Part shown: piece after piece, positions 1 to 5,821 of the stretch | How the letters are laid out: each line of letters starts with the position of its first letter | Position numbering within the stretch: position 1 is the stretch's first letter | Source of the DNA: Oscillospiraceae bacterium | GTDB lineage: Bacteria > Bacillota > Clostridia > Oscillospirales > Ruminococcaceae | Assembly (NCBI GenBank): GCA_017410745.1 | Contig: JAFPPJ010000353.1 | Span: forward strand, 1-8,981 | Reading direction: 5' to 3' | DNA length: 8,981 bases | Translations under genes and position numbers: made by a program | Notes under the pieces: generated by a model | The model's input: the letters and a program-made list of their open reading frames with translations, nothing else | Databases searched by the model: none | Told to the model about the DNA's origin: nothing

Positions 1-1226
1 ATGATGCATGGTTCGTGGAGGAGTTTGCGGGCTTTACCCATGACACTTCCGCAATATCCTCGCTGCTCGGACAGTCCTGCACCCTTACCGCAGCTAAGAA
101 CATCGGTTCGGATGTGTCCGACCTGTCGGTATACGGTCTTGACAAGCCCCGCGCACAGGTGAACATCACCTTCGGAGACGGCACCGTCAAGGATGTGGCA
201 GTAGGCTCTGATGCCCCCGCAGACGACCTTGTGTATGTTATGCAGTCGGGCAATGTGTATGCGGTGAACAAGGACTCCGTCACAGCCTTCCTTCAGGATA
301 AGTTCTATTTTCTGTCGAAGACCGTGTATATGCCCAAAATGCCCGAGTCCGAGAATGACACCACCGATTATAAGAAGATAAACTCCATCACCATAAAGAG
401 ACCCGATCTTGACTATGACATCGTGCTCGAGTACGACCCGAGACAGGATATCGACGAGCTTGTCACAGGCAGCCAGTGTTCCCATATCATGACACAGCCC
501 GTAAGGCTCGATCTCCATCCCGACAATGCATATCCTCTGCTCAACAACGTGTTCGGCCTCACCGCAAAGAACATCGCGGTGGTAGCACCCTCACAGGATA
601 CCCTTGACAAGCTCGGCTTCAATGACCCCATTGCAGTCGTAGACTTCGATATCGTGGGCGGCGACCTGCATTTCGTGGTGGGCAGCGAGGCTGATGACGG
701 CTACTATTGCATGGCAGAGGGAATAGACATCGTGTTCATCTTTGACAAGGACACCGTGCCCTGGGCGACGGTGAAGCCGGAAGATATAACCATGACGCTC
801 ATCACCAGCACCTATATCTATACCATCAAGACCATAGATGTGGCAGTGGGCGAGGATGATATCACCCATTTCGAGCTCAACGGCGACAAGGATGATTTCC
901 ATGTCACCTATACCAGACCCCACGCAGGAAAGACCGAGAAGACCGAGGCAGACCCGGATCTGTTCAGGACATTCTATCAGTATTTCCTCAAGGCTCCCGC
1001 AGAGGAGATATACCTCGATGAATGCACAGACCCCGCTAAGGTATCTGTGACCATCACATCGGAATACGGCACGGACAAGGTGGAGTTCATCCCCTCATCG
1101 AACAGGCTTTCCATCATCCGTCTCAACGGCAGGACATCCTTCAGATGCCGCACCGTATATGCAGACAGACTTATAGACAACCTTGAGAACCTGCTTGACG
1201 GAAAGGACATCATCACAACATGGTGA
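1..1226 (+). CDS. DUF4340 domain-containing protein, 5' end outside the window
   Basis: The reading frame is open from base 3 to the TGA at 1224-1226 and gives about 407 residues. It runs through the left edge without a stop or a ribosome binding site, so the true start is probably upstream; the GTG at 15 is only the first possible start inside the window. The stretch YGLDKPRAQVNITFGDG, followed by a short beta-rich segment, matches the repeated unit of DUF4340 proteins. Charged and aromatic beta-strand patterns continue to the C-terminus. Members of this family are often encoded after ABC-2 type export genes (Gld-like auxiliary components) and are thought to lie at the cell surface behind an N-terminal anchor. 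That anchor would lie in the missing part. The biochemical role is unknown. The family call is fairly secure; the link to an ABC exporter is inference because the neighbour is not visible. Confidence 0.8.
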   Translation, partial: DAWFVEEFAGFTHDTSAISSLLGQSCTLTAAKNIGSDVSDLSVYGLDKPRAQVNITFGDGTVKDVAVGSDAPADDLVYVMQSGNVYAVNKDSVTAFLQDKFYFLSKTVYMPKMPESENDTTDYKKINSITIKRPDLDYDIVLEYDPRQDIDELVTGSQCSHIMTQPVRLDLHPDNAYPLLNNVFGLTAKNIAVVAPSQDTLDKLGFNDPIAVVDFDIVGGDLHFVVGSEADDGYYCMAEGIDIVFIFDKDTVPWATVKPEDITMTLITSTYIYTIKTIDVAVGEDDITHFELNGDKDDFHVTYTRPHAGKTEKTEADPDLFRTFYQYFLKAPAEEIYLDECTDPAKVSVTITSEYGTDKVEFIPSSNRLSIIRLNGRTSFRCRTVYADRLIDNLENLLDGKDIITTW

Positions 1227-1228
1227 TC

Positions 1229-1244
1229 CTATCACTTGTGATAG
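1229..1244. promoter_or_regulatory. Perfect 16-base palindrome, possible operator
   Basis: CTATCAC-TT-GTGATAG is a perfect inverted repeat with 7-base arms, starting three bases after the DUF4340 stop and about 30 bases upstream of the next -35 box. It is followed by six A residues, not by T residues, and on the minus strand the T-run precedes the hairpin. It therefore does not look like an intrinsic terminator in either direction. The size and symmetry fit a site for a dimeric regulator, but no regulator is identified here. Confidence 0.3.
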
Positions 1245-1274
1245 AAAAAATGTTCATAAATTTAATTAAAACAC

Positions 1275-1303
1275 TTGATTTTCATCGCAAAATATGTTAA
1301 AAT
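1275..1303 (+). promoter_or_regulatory. Sigma-A-type promoter of the 93-residue protein gene
   Basis: TTGATT at 1275-1280 and TAAAAT at 1298-1303 are separated by 17 bases. A TG dinucleotide one base before the -10 box makes it an extended -10 element. Transcription would start near 1310, leaving a leader of about 55 bases before the ATG at 1367. Confidence 0.65.
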
Positions 1304-1366
1304 ATATTTTGGGACTAGTTTGACTTCCTTTTGGGGAGCGGTTATATGAAGAAAGGAGAGGACCGC

Positions 1367-1648
1367 ATGAGTGATAAGAAGTTTTTTACATATAAGGGCT
1401 ATCCGCTCGTAAGGATGGGGGATCAGCTCTACTACGGCAATATGTATGACAATTATGTCATATGGATGCAGATACAGGAAAAGGAAAAGGTCGGCGATCT
1501 CGAAGTCGCTACCAAGGTTAAAATATACAAGATGGCTACGGATGACAAGCTCTCTCCCATTGAAGCAATAGTTAAACAGAGCGAGAAGCCCAGTCTCTAC
1601 AGTGCACTTGATATAGCCTATGTATGGCTCGGCAAGCAGAACGCATGA
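1367..1648 (+). CDS. Conserved small protein of 93 residues, function unknown
   Basis: The chosen start is the ATG at 1367, which has AAAGGAG at 1352-1358, eight bases upstream. An in-frame ATG at 1346 and a TTG at 1331 are less well placed. The protein is soluble, with no signal peptide or membrane segment. It begins MSDKKFFTYKGYPLVR and has a beta-rich first half (YYGNMYDNYVIWMQI), a middle KVGDLEVATKV segment, and a C-terminal helix with YSALDIAYVWL. I recognise the pattern as that of a short protein common in Ruminococcus-like clostridia, but I know of no assigned function. It is a single-gene unit with its own promoter and terminator. The isolated, well-defined transcription unit argues for a real, independently expressed gene. 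Confidence 0.85.
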   Translation: MSDKKFFTYKGYPLVRMGDQLYYGNMYDNYVIWMQIQEKEKVGDLEVATKVKIYKMATDDKLSPIEAIVKQSEKPSLYSALDIAYVWLGKQNA

Positions 1649-1653
1649 TATCC

Positions 1654-1684
1654 AAACACGCTTATCGTCTGATAAGCGTGTTTT
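1654..1684 (+). terminator. Intrinsic terminator after the small protein gene
   Basis: AAACACGCTTATC at 1654-1666 pairs perfectly with GATAAGCGTGTTT at 1671-1683 around the loop GTCT, giving a 13-bp stem. The 3' arm runs into TTTT and begins only five bases after the TGA. The A-rich 5' side also makes it a possible bidirectional terminator. Confidence 0.9.
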
Positions 1685-1705
1685 GTAACAGGCAGGATGG
1701 TATAG

Positions 1706-2548
1706 ATGAATATTGACGGTAAAAGATATACAGGAGAAAGAGCACTTTTCTCCTCTGACGGACTCGTGATAACAGATACCATATTCGACGACGGTGAATC
1801 CCCCCTCAAGGAGAGCAGCAATATATCGCTGCTCCGATGTATGTTCAAGTGGAAATACCCGCTGTGGTACTGCGAGAACATATCTATGGACAGATGCACT
1901 GTATTTGAGATGGGCAGAGCCGGGATATGGTATACCAACAACATCAGCGTCACCAATACCCTCATAGAAGCGCCCAAGATATTCAGGCGCTGTGTAGGGC
2001 TCACCGTGTCCGATACGGATATCGTCAATGCCTCGGAGACACTGTGGGCGTGCGAAGACGTGGAGCTCAGGAATGTCACCGCAAAGGGCGACTATTTTGC
2101 GATGAACTGCACGGATATGGACATAGACGGGCTGAACCTTGTCGGAAACTATCCCTTTGACGGCCTGCGCGACAGTACCGTCAGGAACAGCACGCTCATG
2201 AGCAAGGATGCCTTCTGGAACTGCGAGAACGTCACAGTGGAGAACTGCTTTATAAGCGGAGAGTATCTTGGCTGGAACTCATCCTGTCTCACCTTTGTCA
2301 ACTGCACTATCGAGAGCCTGCAGGGGCTTTGCTATATAGACGGCCTTAAACTTATAAACTGCCGCCTGCTCAATACCAGCCTTGCCTTTGAGTATTCCAC
2401 GTTGGATGCAGAGCTCATCGGCACGGTGGACAGCGTGAAGAATCCTGTATCGGGACGCATAGTATGTGACGGCATAGGCGAGCTCATCATGGATGATGCA
2501 AACCCATCGCGTACCGATATCATCATAAGGAATAAGGACAATGTTTGA
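1706..2548 (+). CDS. DUF3737 family protein, predicted right-handed beta-helix
   Basis: The protein has 280 residues, starting at the ATG at 1706 behind a weak purine-rich site (AGGATGG, 1694-1700). The N-terminus GERALF...GESPLKESSNI, then KWKYPLWYCENI (48-59), RAGIWYTNNI (71-80) and APKIFRR (89-95), match the DUF3737 family well. From about residue 36 to 235 the sequence repeats roughly every 20 residues with the theme W-x-C-E-N-V/I then N-C-x-I/F (WYCENI, WACEDV, WNCENV, WNSSCL). This is what stacked rungs of a parallel beta-helix look like. No signal peptide is present, so it should be cytoplasmic. The activity is not known; the fold is shared with pectate-lyase-like enzymes but I see no reason to infer that activity. 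The stop codon lies inside the next gene, so both are probably translated together. Confidence 0.88.
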   Translation: MNIDGKRYTGERALFSSDGLVITDTIFDDGESPLKESSNISLLRCMFKWKYPLWYCENISMDRCTVFEMGRAGIWYTNNISVTNTLIEAPKIFRRCVGLTVSDTDIVNASETLWACEDVELRNVTAKGDYFAMNCTDMDIDGLNLVGNYPFDGLRDSTVRNSTLMSKDAFWNCENVTVENCFISGEYLGWNSSCLTFVNCTIESLQGLCYIDGLKLINCRLLNTSLAFEYSTLDAELIGTVDSVKNPVSGRIVCDGIGELIMDDANPSRTDIIIRNKDNV

Positions 2549-3701
2549 CTTTAACAAGGTTATAGACAGAAGCGGCACATACACAGAGAAATGGGATATT
2601 GCCGAAGGCGAGCTGCCTATGTGGGTGGCTGATATGGAGCTTGAGACTGCCCCTGCCGTGAAGGAAGCGCTCATAAGGCGCGCCTCCCACGGGATATACG
2701 GCTATACCACCGTGCCCGATGAATGGTATGATGCATATATATCGCGATGGAAGCGCTACGGCCTTGACATACGCCGCGAGGATATGATATACTCCGGCGG
2801 TGTGGTGGCTGCTATATCGAGCATCGTGCGCAAACTTACCACACCGGCCGAGAAGGTGCTGCTCCTCACCCCGACATATAATATATTCTATAACTGCATC
2901 GTCAACAGCGGCAGAACGGTGCTCGAGTGCCCGCTCATATACAGGGACGGCGTATACACCATAGACCGTGATGCCCTTGGATCGGGGCTTGCCGACCCGC
3001 AGACCTCGCTCATGATACTGTGCAATCCGCAGAATCCTACGGGCAATATATGGGACAGGGACACCCTTGCATGGATAGGGGAGACTGCCGAAAGATACGG
3101 CGTTGTGGTGCTTTCGGACGAGGCTCATTGTGAGCTGACCGCCCCCGGGAAAAACTATGTGCCCTTTGCATCCGTGTCAGATATATGCAGACGCATATCC
3201 GTCACCTGTCTTTCGCCCGCAAAGACCTTCAATCTTGCGGGACTTCAGACCGCAGCCGTCATAGTATATGACAGCGTGCGCCGCCATAGGGTATGGCGCG
3301 GCATAAATACCGATGACAGCGGGGAACCCAACTGCTTTGCGGTGGATGCCGTCATAGCTGCCTTTACGCAGAGCGATGACTGGCTCGAAGCACTGCGTGC
3401 GCATATCGCGGACAACAGGCGAAAGGCAGAGGAGTTCATCGCTAAGTATATCCCCCGTGCCCATGCCGTCAGGAGCGACGCCACATATCTTCTGTGGATA
3501 GATCTCGGGTATGCAGGCAGATATCCCGCAAAGGATATAAGGGAAAAGACGGGTCTGTTCCTGTCGGAAGGGGAGATATACGGAAAGGGCGGCGAGGGAT
3601 TTGTCAGGATGAATCTTGCCTGCCCGGTGAGTCAGCTCGAGGACGGACTTGCCCGTCTGAAAGCATGGGACGAGACCATAAATGACGATATTCGCCTGTG
3701 A
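2541..3701 (+). CDS. patB: MalY/PatB-type PLP-dependent C-S lyase (cystathionine beta-lyase-like)
   Basis: This 386-residue protein has the full length of fold-type I MalY/PatB enzymes, which cleave the C-S bond of cystathionine or cysteine conjugates to give a thiol, pyruvate and ammonia. Visible motifs are PMWVADM (26-32), GIYGYT (51-56), TPTYNIFY (110-117), CNPQNPTG (161-168), SDEAHCEL (192-199, with the PLP-binding Asp193), and SPAKTFNLAGLQ (225-236) with Lys228 as the expected Schiff-base lysine. FVRMNLACP (354-362) supplies Arg356, the likely carboxylate-binding arginine. All catalytic positions look intact. It is cytosolic. The ATG at 2541 follows AAGGAATAAGGA and overlaps the DUF3737 stop by 8 bases, which suggests translational coupling. 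The family is certain; the true substrate (cystathionine or another sulfur amino acid) cannot be told from the sequence. Confidence 0.92.
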   Translation: MFDFNKVIDRSGTYTEKWDIAEGELPMWVADMELETAPAVKEALIRRASHGIYGYTTVPDEWYDAYISRWKRYGLDIRREDMIYSGGVVAAISSIVRKLTTPAEKVLLLTPTYNIFYNCIVNSGRTVLECPLIYRDGVYTIDRDALGSGLADPQTSLMILCNPQNPTGNIWDRDTLAWIGETAERYGVVVLSDEAHCELTAPGKNYVPFASVSDICRRISVTCLSPAKTFNLAGLQTAAVIVYDSVRRHRVWRGINTDDSGEPNCFAVDAVIAAFTQSDDWLEALRAHIADNRRKAEEFIAKYIPRAHAVRSDATYLLWIDLGYAGRYPAKDIREKTGLFLSEGEIYGKGGEGFVRMNLACPVSQLEDGLARLKAWDETINDDIRL

Positions 3702-3726
3702 GCATAAACGCTATACGGGTGTATTG

Positions 3727-3760
3727 CGCCGCGGATAAGCAGCGGCGGTTATTGCTTTTT
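3727..3760 (+). terminator. Possible intrinsic terminator after the C-S lyase gene
   Basis: CGCCGC at 3727-3732 pairs with GCGGCG at 3742-3747 around a 9-base loop. TTATTGCTTTTT follows, with five T residues at 3756-3760. The T-run is 8 bases away from the stem, which is more than ideal. A competing AAGCA/TGCTT stem lies closer to it. It sits in the right place, 25 bases after the stop and before the mazG promoter. Confidence 0.4.
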
Positions 3761-3833
3761 GACGGAAATCCGGCGATTTAAAGGCAAAAGTCCGTTTAAA
3801 ATGCTGATTTATTTGCGAAATGATAAATTTCCC

Positions 3834-3862
3834 TTGAATTATTGCCGTTTATGGTTTAATAT
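3834..3862 (+). promoter_or_regulatory. Sigma-A-type promoter of the mazG-HU-rqcP operon
   Basis: TTGAAT at 3834-3839 and TAATAT at 3857-3862 are separated by 17 bases in AT-rich DNA. The predicted start near 3869 leaves a leader of about 38 bases to the ATG at 3907. It would leave almost none for the upstream ATG at 3877, which supports the later start. Confidence 0.7.
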
Positions 3863-3906
3863 ATATAAAGCCCGATATGTACGGCTTGAACGGAGGCGCG
3901 TTTTGG

Positions 3907-4713
3907 ATGCCGGTGACCGGCTTTGATTTCAAGGACAAATATGATATAGGCGACCTTCTCGCCATAATGAGGATACTCCGTTCCGAGGACGGCTGTCCGT
4001 GGGATAAGGTGCAGACTCATGAATCCATCCGTATGGATCTCATAGAGGAGACATATGAAGCCTGCGAGGCTATAGACAAGGGTGACAGTGCTCATCTCCG
4101 CGAAGAGCTCGGCGACGTGCTGCTGCAGGTCGTGTTCCACAGCGTGATCGAGGAGGAGCAGGGCAGATTCACGTTCGGCGATACCGTCAACGATCTCTGT
4201 CATAAACTGGTCAGCCGCCACCCTCATGTATTCGGCGATGTCAAGGCCGATACCGTCGGAGAGGCTCTTTCGAGCTGGAACGACAGGAAGCAGGAGGAGC
4301 ACGGCCAGGAGACATATACCGATACGCTCAACGGCGTGAGCAGTGCGTTTCCTGCACTTATGCGCGCACAGAAGGTGGGCAAGAGGGCTGCAAGGGCAGG
4401 ACTTGATTTCAGGACTGCCGAGGATGCGCTCGCATCACTTGAGAGCGAGATAGCCGAGGTAAGATCGGCTGACAGTGAGCACGAGGCTGAGGAAATGGGC
4501 GATATGCTCTTTGCCGCAGTCAATGCAGTAAGGCTGAAGGGCTACAATGCGGAGGAGCTGCTCACACGCGCTACTGAGAAATTCATCGGCAGGTTCGCTG
4601 CTGTTGAAGATATGATAAGATGTGAAGGGAAGGATATGAGATCCCTTGACATAGATACGCTCGACACCTATTGGGAAAAAGCGAAAACAACACATGGAGG
4701 TAATCAAACATGA
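3907..4713 (+). CDS. mazG: Nucleoside triphosphate pyrophosphohydrolase MazG
   Basis: MazG hydrolyses NTPs and dNTPs to the monophosphate and pyrophosphate, clearing non-canonical nucleotides in the cytosol. The preferred start is the ATG at 3907, with GGAGG at 3892-3896, giving 268 residues; an in-frame ATG at 3877 would add ten residues but has no ribosome binding site. The usual two-domain layout is present. In domain 1, GCPWDKVQTHESIR (29-42) is followed by the metal-binding EE near 47-48, EELGD (66-70), and RHPHVFG (104-110). In domain 2, the EIAEV segment near 181-185 is followed by EEMGD (195-199). The C-terminal KFIGRF...YWEKAK motif completes it. Both acidic metal sites look intact. 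The gene leads an operon and overlaps the HU gene by ATGA, so HU translation is probably coupled to it. Confidence 0.95.
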   Translation: MPVTGFDFKDKYDIGDLLAIMRILRSEDGCPWDKVQTHESIRMDLIEETYEACEAIDKGDSAHLREELGDVLLQVVFHSVIEEEQGRFTFGDTVNDLCHKLVSRHPHVFGDVKADTVGEALSSWNDRKQEEHGQETYTDTLNGVSSAFPALMRAQKVGKRAARAGLDFRTAEDALASLESEIAEVRSADSEHEAEEMGDMLFAAVNAVRLKGYNAEELLTRATEKFIGRFAAVEDMIRCEGKDMRSLDIDTLDTYWEKAKTTHGGNQT

Positions 4714-4988
4714 CCAAGGTAGAACTCGTTTCTGCAATCGCAGAAAAGACAAATCTTACCAAGAAGGATTCTGAGGCAGCTCTTAAGGCAGCTATCGACG
4801 CAATCACTGCTGAGCTCAAGAAGGGCGAAAAGGTTCAGCTCGTAGGCTTTGGCACATTCGAAGTTAGAGAGCATGCTGCAAAGAAGGGTATTAACCCCCG
4901 CACCAAGAAGGAGATCACCATCCCTGCAAGAAAGTCTCCTGCTTTCAAGGCTGGTAAGGCTCTCAAGGACGCTGTAGACGGCAAGTAA
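4710..4988 (+). CDS. hup: HU family DNA-binding protein
   Basis: The protein has 92 residues, the normal HU length. HU dimers bend and compact DNA in the nucleoid. The helical N-terminal half (MTKVELVSAIAEK...) is followed by GFGTFEVREHAAKKG (46-60) and the DNA-binding arm NPRTKKEI (62-69), with the intercalating proline at 63. The sequence ends with the PAFKAGKALKDAV helix. The ATG at 4710 has GGAGG at 4696-4700 inside the end of mazG and shares ATGA with its stop. Codon choice is more biased than in mazG (AAG for lysine, GCT/GCA for alanine, CTC for leucine, almost no rare arginine codons), as expected for an abundant protein. The strong ribosome binding site and the hairpin after the gene fit this. 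The exact paralogue (hupA or hupB) cannot be assigned. Confidence 0.96.
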   Translation: MTKVELVSAIAEKTNLTKKDSEAALKAAIDAITAELKKGEKVQLVGFGTFEVREHAAKKGINPRTKKEITIPARKSPAFKAGKALKDAVDGK

Positions 4989-5001
4989 GTTCTCCTTTTA
5001 T

Positions 5002-5040
5002 CGGCTGTATCTGCAACTGTATGCGGATGCAGCCGTTATT
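5002..5040 (+). terminator. 14-bp hairpin between HU and rqcP, possible partial terminator
   Basis: CGGCTGTATCTGCA (5002-5015) pairs with TGCGGATGCAGCCG (5022-5035) around the loop ACTGTA. The stem has 14 pairs, two of them G-U. Only TTATT follows, so termination is probably incomplete. Lying 13 bases after the HU stop and 39 bases before rqcP, it could lower rqcP expression relative to HU or protect the 3' end of the HU message. Confidence 0.6.
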
Positions 5041-5074
5041 GAGGCTTGCATATCTGACAAAGAGGTGAACGACA

Positions 5075-5320
5075 GTGCGTCTGGATAAATATCTCAAAGT
5101 GACAAGACTTATCAAGCGCAGGACTGTAGCAAACGAAGCATGCGATGCCGAGAGGATAACCGTCAACGGCAAGGTGCAGCGGGCTTCCTACGATGTCAAG
5201 GTGGGCGATGTGATCGGTATCGATCTGGGTGCCCGCTCCGTTAAGGTAAGAGTACTGTCGGTCAATGAATATGCCACAAAGGAAAATGCTTCGGATAACT
5301 ACGAAATAGTTGAAGATTGA
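5075..5320 (+). CDS. rqcP: S4-domain RNA-binding protein RqcP (YabO type)
   Basis: RqcP works with RqcH on stalled 50S subunits, where it stabilises the P-site tRNA during C-terminal alanine tailing in ribosome-associated quality control. The protein has 81 residues, starting at the GTG at 5075 behind AGAGGTGA (5061-5068). It is one S4 domain: MRLDKYLKVTRLIKRR (1-16) carries the basic helix, with Arg2, Arg11, Lys14, Arg15 and Arg16. EACDAERITVNGKV (21-34) and the VKVGDVIGIDLG turn (41-52) follow. It is the third gene of the mazG operon; the same mazG-then-yabO order is well known in Bacillus and clostridia. HslR, a heat-shock protein of the same fold, is the alternative, but size and context favour RqcP. 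Confidence 0.9.
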   Translation: MRLDKYLKVTRLIKRRTVANEACDAERITVNGKVQRASYDVKVGDVIGIDLGARSVKVRVLSVNEYATKENASDNYEIVED

Positions 5321-5371
5321 AATTTCTTTGTGCAAATTGATGAAGAAATGGTTACAGGCTATTTACACAGG

Positions 5372-5405
5372 CGGTTTATATGGTAAAAATGAAACCGTTA
5401 CCATA
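5372..5405. repeat. Two interleaved inverted repeats in the 5321-5821 gap
   Basis: TATGGTAA (5379-5386) is matched by TTACCATA (5398-5405) with an 11-base spacer. CGGTTT (5372-5377) is matched by AAACCG (5392-5397) with a 14-base spacer. The arms alternate in order, and no base separates the two 3' arms. As RNA, the two stems would compete unless some pairs open. As DNA, they could be overlapping operator sites. The surrounding 5321-5470 is AT-rich. A 60-codon open frame here (5310-5492) has no good ribosome binding site or family features, so I see no gene. Confidence 0.4.
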
Positions 5406-5470
5406 AAATTCCAACGTTATATTGCACAAAACAAATATAAAGAAACTGTGTATTATAACTATTTTCATTT

Positions 5471-5517
5471 ACAACATTTCCAAAACCATTGACATTTTAC
5501 TGGAAAGGTTGTATATT
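5471..5517 (+). promoter_or_regulatory. Strong promoter inside a 12-bp inverted repeat (likely operator)
   Basis: TTGACA (5489-5494) and TATATT (5512-5517) are 17 bases apart, close to the ideal sigma-A promoter. The promoter is framed by ACAACATTTCCA (5471-5482) and TGGAAAGGTTGT (5501-5512), an inverted repeat with 11 of 12 positions matching and centres 30 bp apart, about three helical turns. One arm lies just upstream of the -35 box and the other between the -35 and -10 boxes, so a bound protein would block RNA polymerase. The regulator is unknown. Transcription would start near 5524. Confidence 0.7.
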
Positions 5518-5520
5518 ATG

Positions 5521-5661
5521 AATATCAAATCGTGATTATCAACAAAGCGTCAGGTCGACTGAGCGGACGGTTGGATATTTCAGCTGGGCGCGATGCCGGA
5601 TCCGTGTCGCTGCGTGAGTCGCGTATGATATTTTCTCACAGGCGCAGGCCGGGCTTTTTTA
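5521..5661 (+). ncRNA. Candidate structured leader or small RNA, about 140 nt
   Basis: This segment directly follows the strong promoter and ends in CCGGGCTTTTTTA, a T-run of six. Its middle is far more GC-rich than the flanks. AATATCAA (5521-5528) can pair with TTGGATATT (5571-5579, one bulge), and AATATC can pair instead with GATATT at 5627-5632. GCGCGA (5588-5593) can pair with TCGCGT (5619-5624), and CTGCG/TGAG (5610-5618) with CTCA (5635-5638) and CGCAG (5643-5647). The layout of promoter, structured segment and T-run fits a short RNA or an attenuated leader of the transporter gene. I compared it by eye with SRP RNA, tmRNA, RNase P and common riboswitch cores and recognised none. The stem just before the T-run is imperfect. 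Confidence 0.4.
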
Positions 5662-5679
5662 TGTACGGCGGCACGGGTG

Positions 5680-5740
5680 GTCTGCAGCGGTGATCGATGA
5701 GGCGTGATCCGAGGGCGGCTGCCGGCAGACAGCGGTCTGC
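5680..5740. repeat. Alternative hairpins between candidate RNA and transporter gene
   Basis: GCAGAC (5725-5730) forms a perfect 6-bp hairpin with GTCTGC (5735-5740) around AGCG. The same GTCTGC occurs at 5680-5685, so either copy can pair with GCAGAC, but not both at once. The palindrome CTGCCGGCAG (5719-5728) overlaps the shared arm. Any transcript from the upstream promoter that reads past 5661 would contain all of these. The rest of this stretch (5662-5760) contains no credible gene. Confidence 0.4.
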
Positions 5741-5767
5741 ATATTGAGGCATTTATGTGAGATCGTT

Positions 5768-5798
5768 TTGCTTATTATGTTCCAAAAGGGAATATAAT
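5768..5798 (+). promoter_or_regulatory. Possible gene-proximal promoter of the binding-protein gene
   Basis: TATAAT at 5793-5798 is a perfect -10 box. The best -35 candidate, TTGCTT at 5768-5773, is 19 bases away, wider than usual, so the promoter may be weak or activator-dependent. Transcription from here would leave a leader of less than 20 bases that still includes AAGGAGG (5806-5812), nine bases before the ATG. Confidence 0.5.
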
Positions 5799-5821
5799 AT
5801 ATTTTAAGGAGGAAAAGTAAA

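Noticed and set aside
1..60. ATGATG at the very first bases as a gene start
   Set aside because: It lies in another frame from the DUF4340 coding sequence and does not lead to a family-like protein; the coding frame begins upstream of the window.
2523..3128. Minus-strand open frame of 201 codons opposite the C-S lyase gene
   Set aside because: It shows no recognisable motifs and no ribosome binding site, and it lies wholly opposite a gene with all catalytic motifs intact.
5310..5492. Open frame of 60 codons after rqcP, overlapping its end
   Set aside because: It has no ribosome binding site of its own, its composition follows the AT-rich spacer, it shows no family features, and it runs over the inverted repeats.
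5545..5568. GCGTCAGGTCGACTGAGCGG as a possible SRP RNA core
   Set aside because: It resembles the GGUCAGG part of the SRP apical loop only superficially; the GGAAGCAGC partner sequence is absent.
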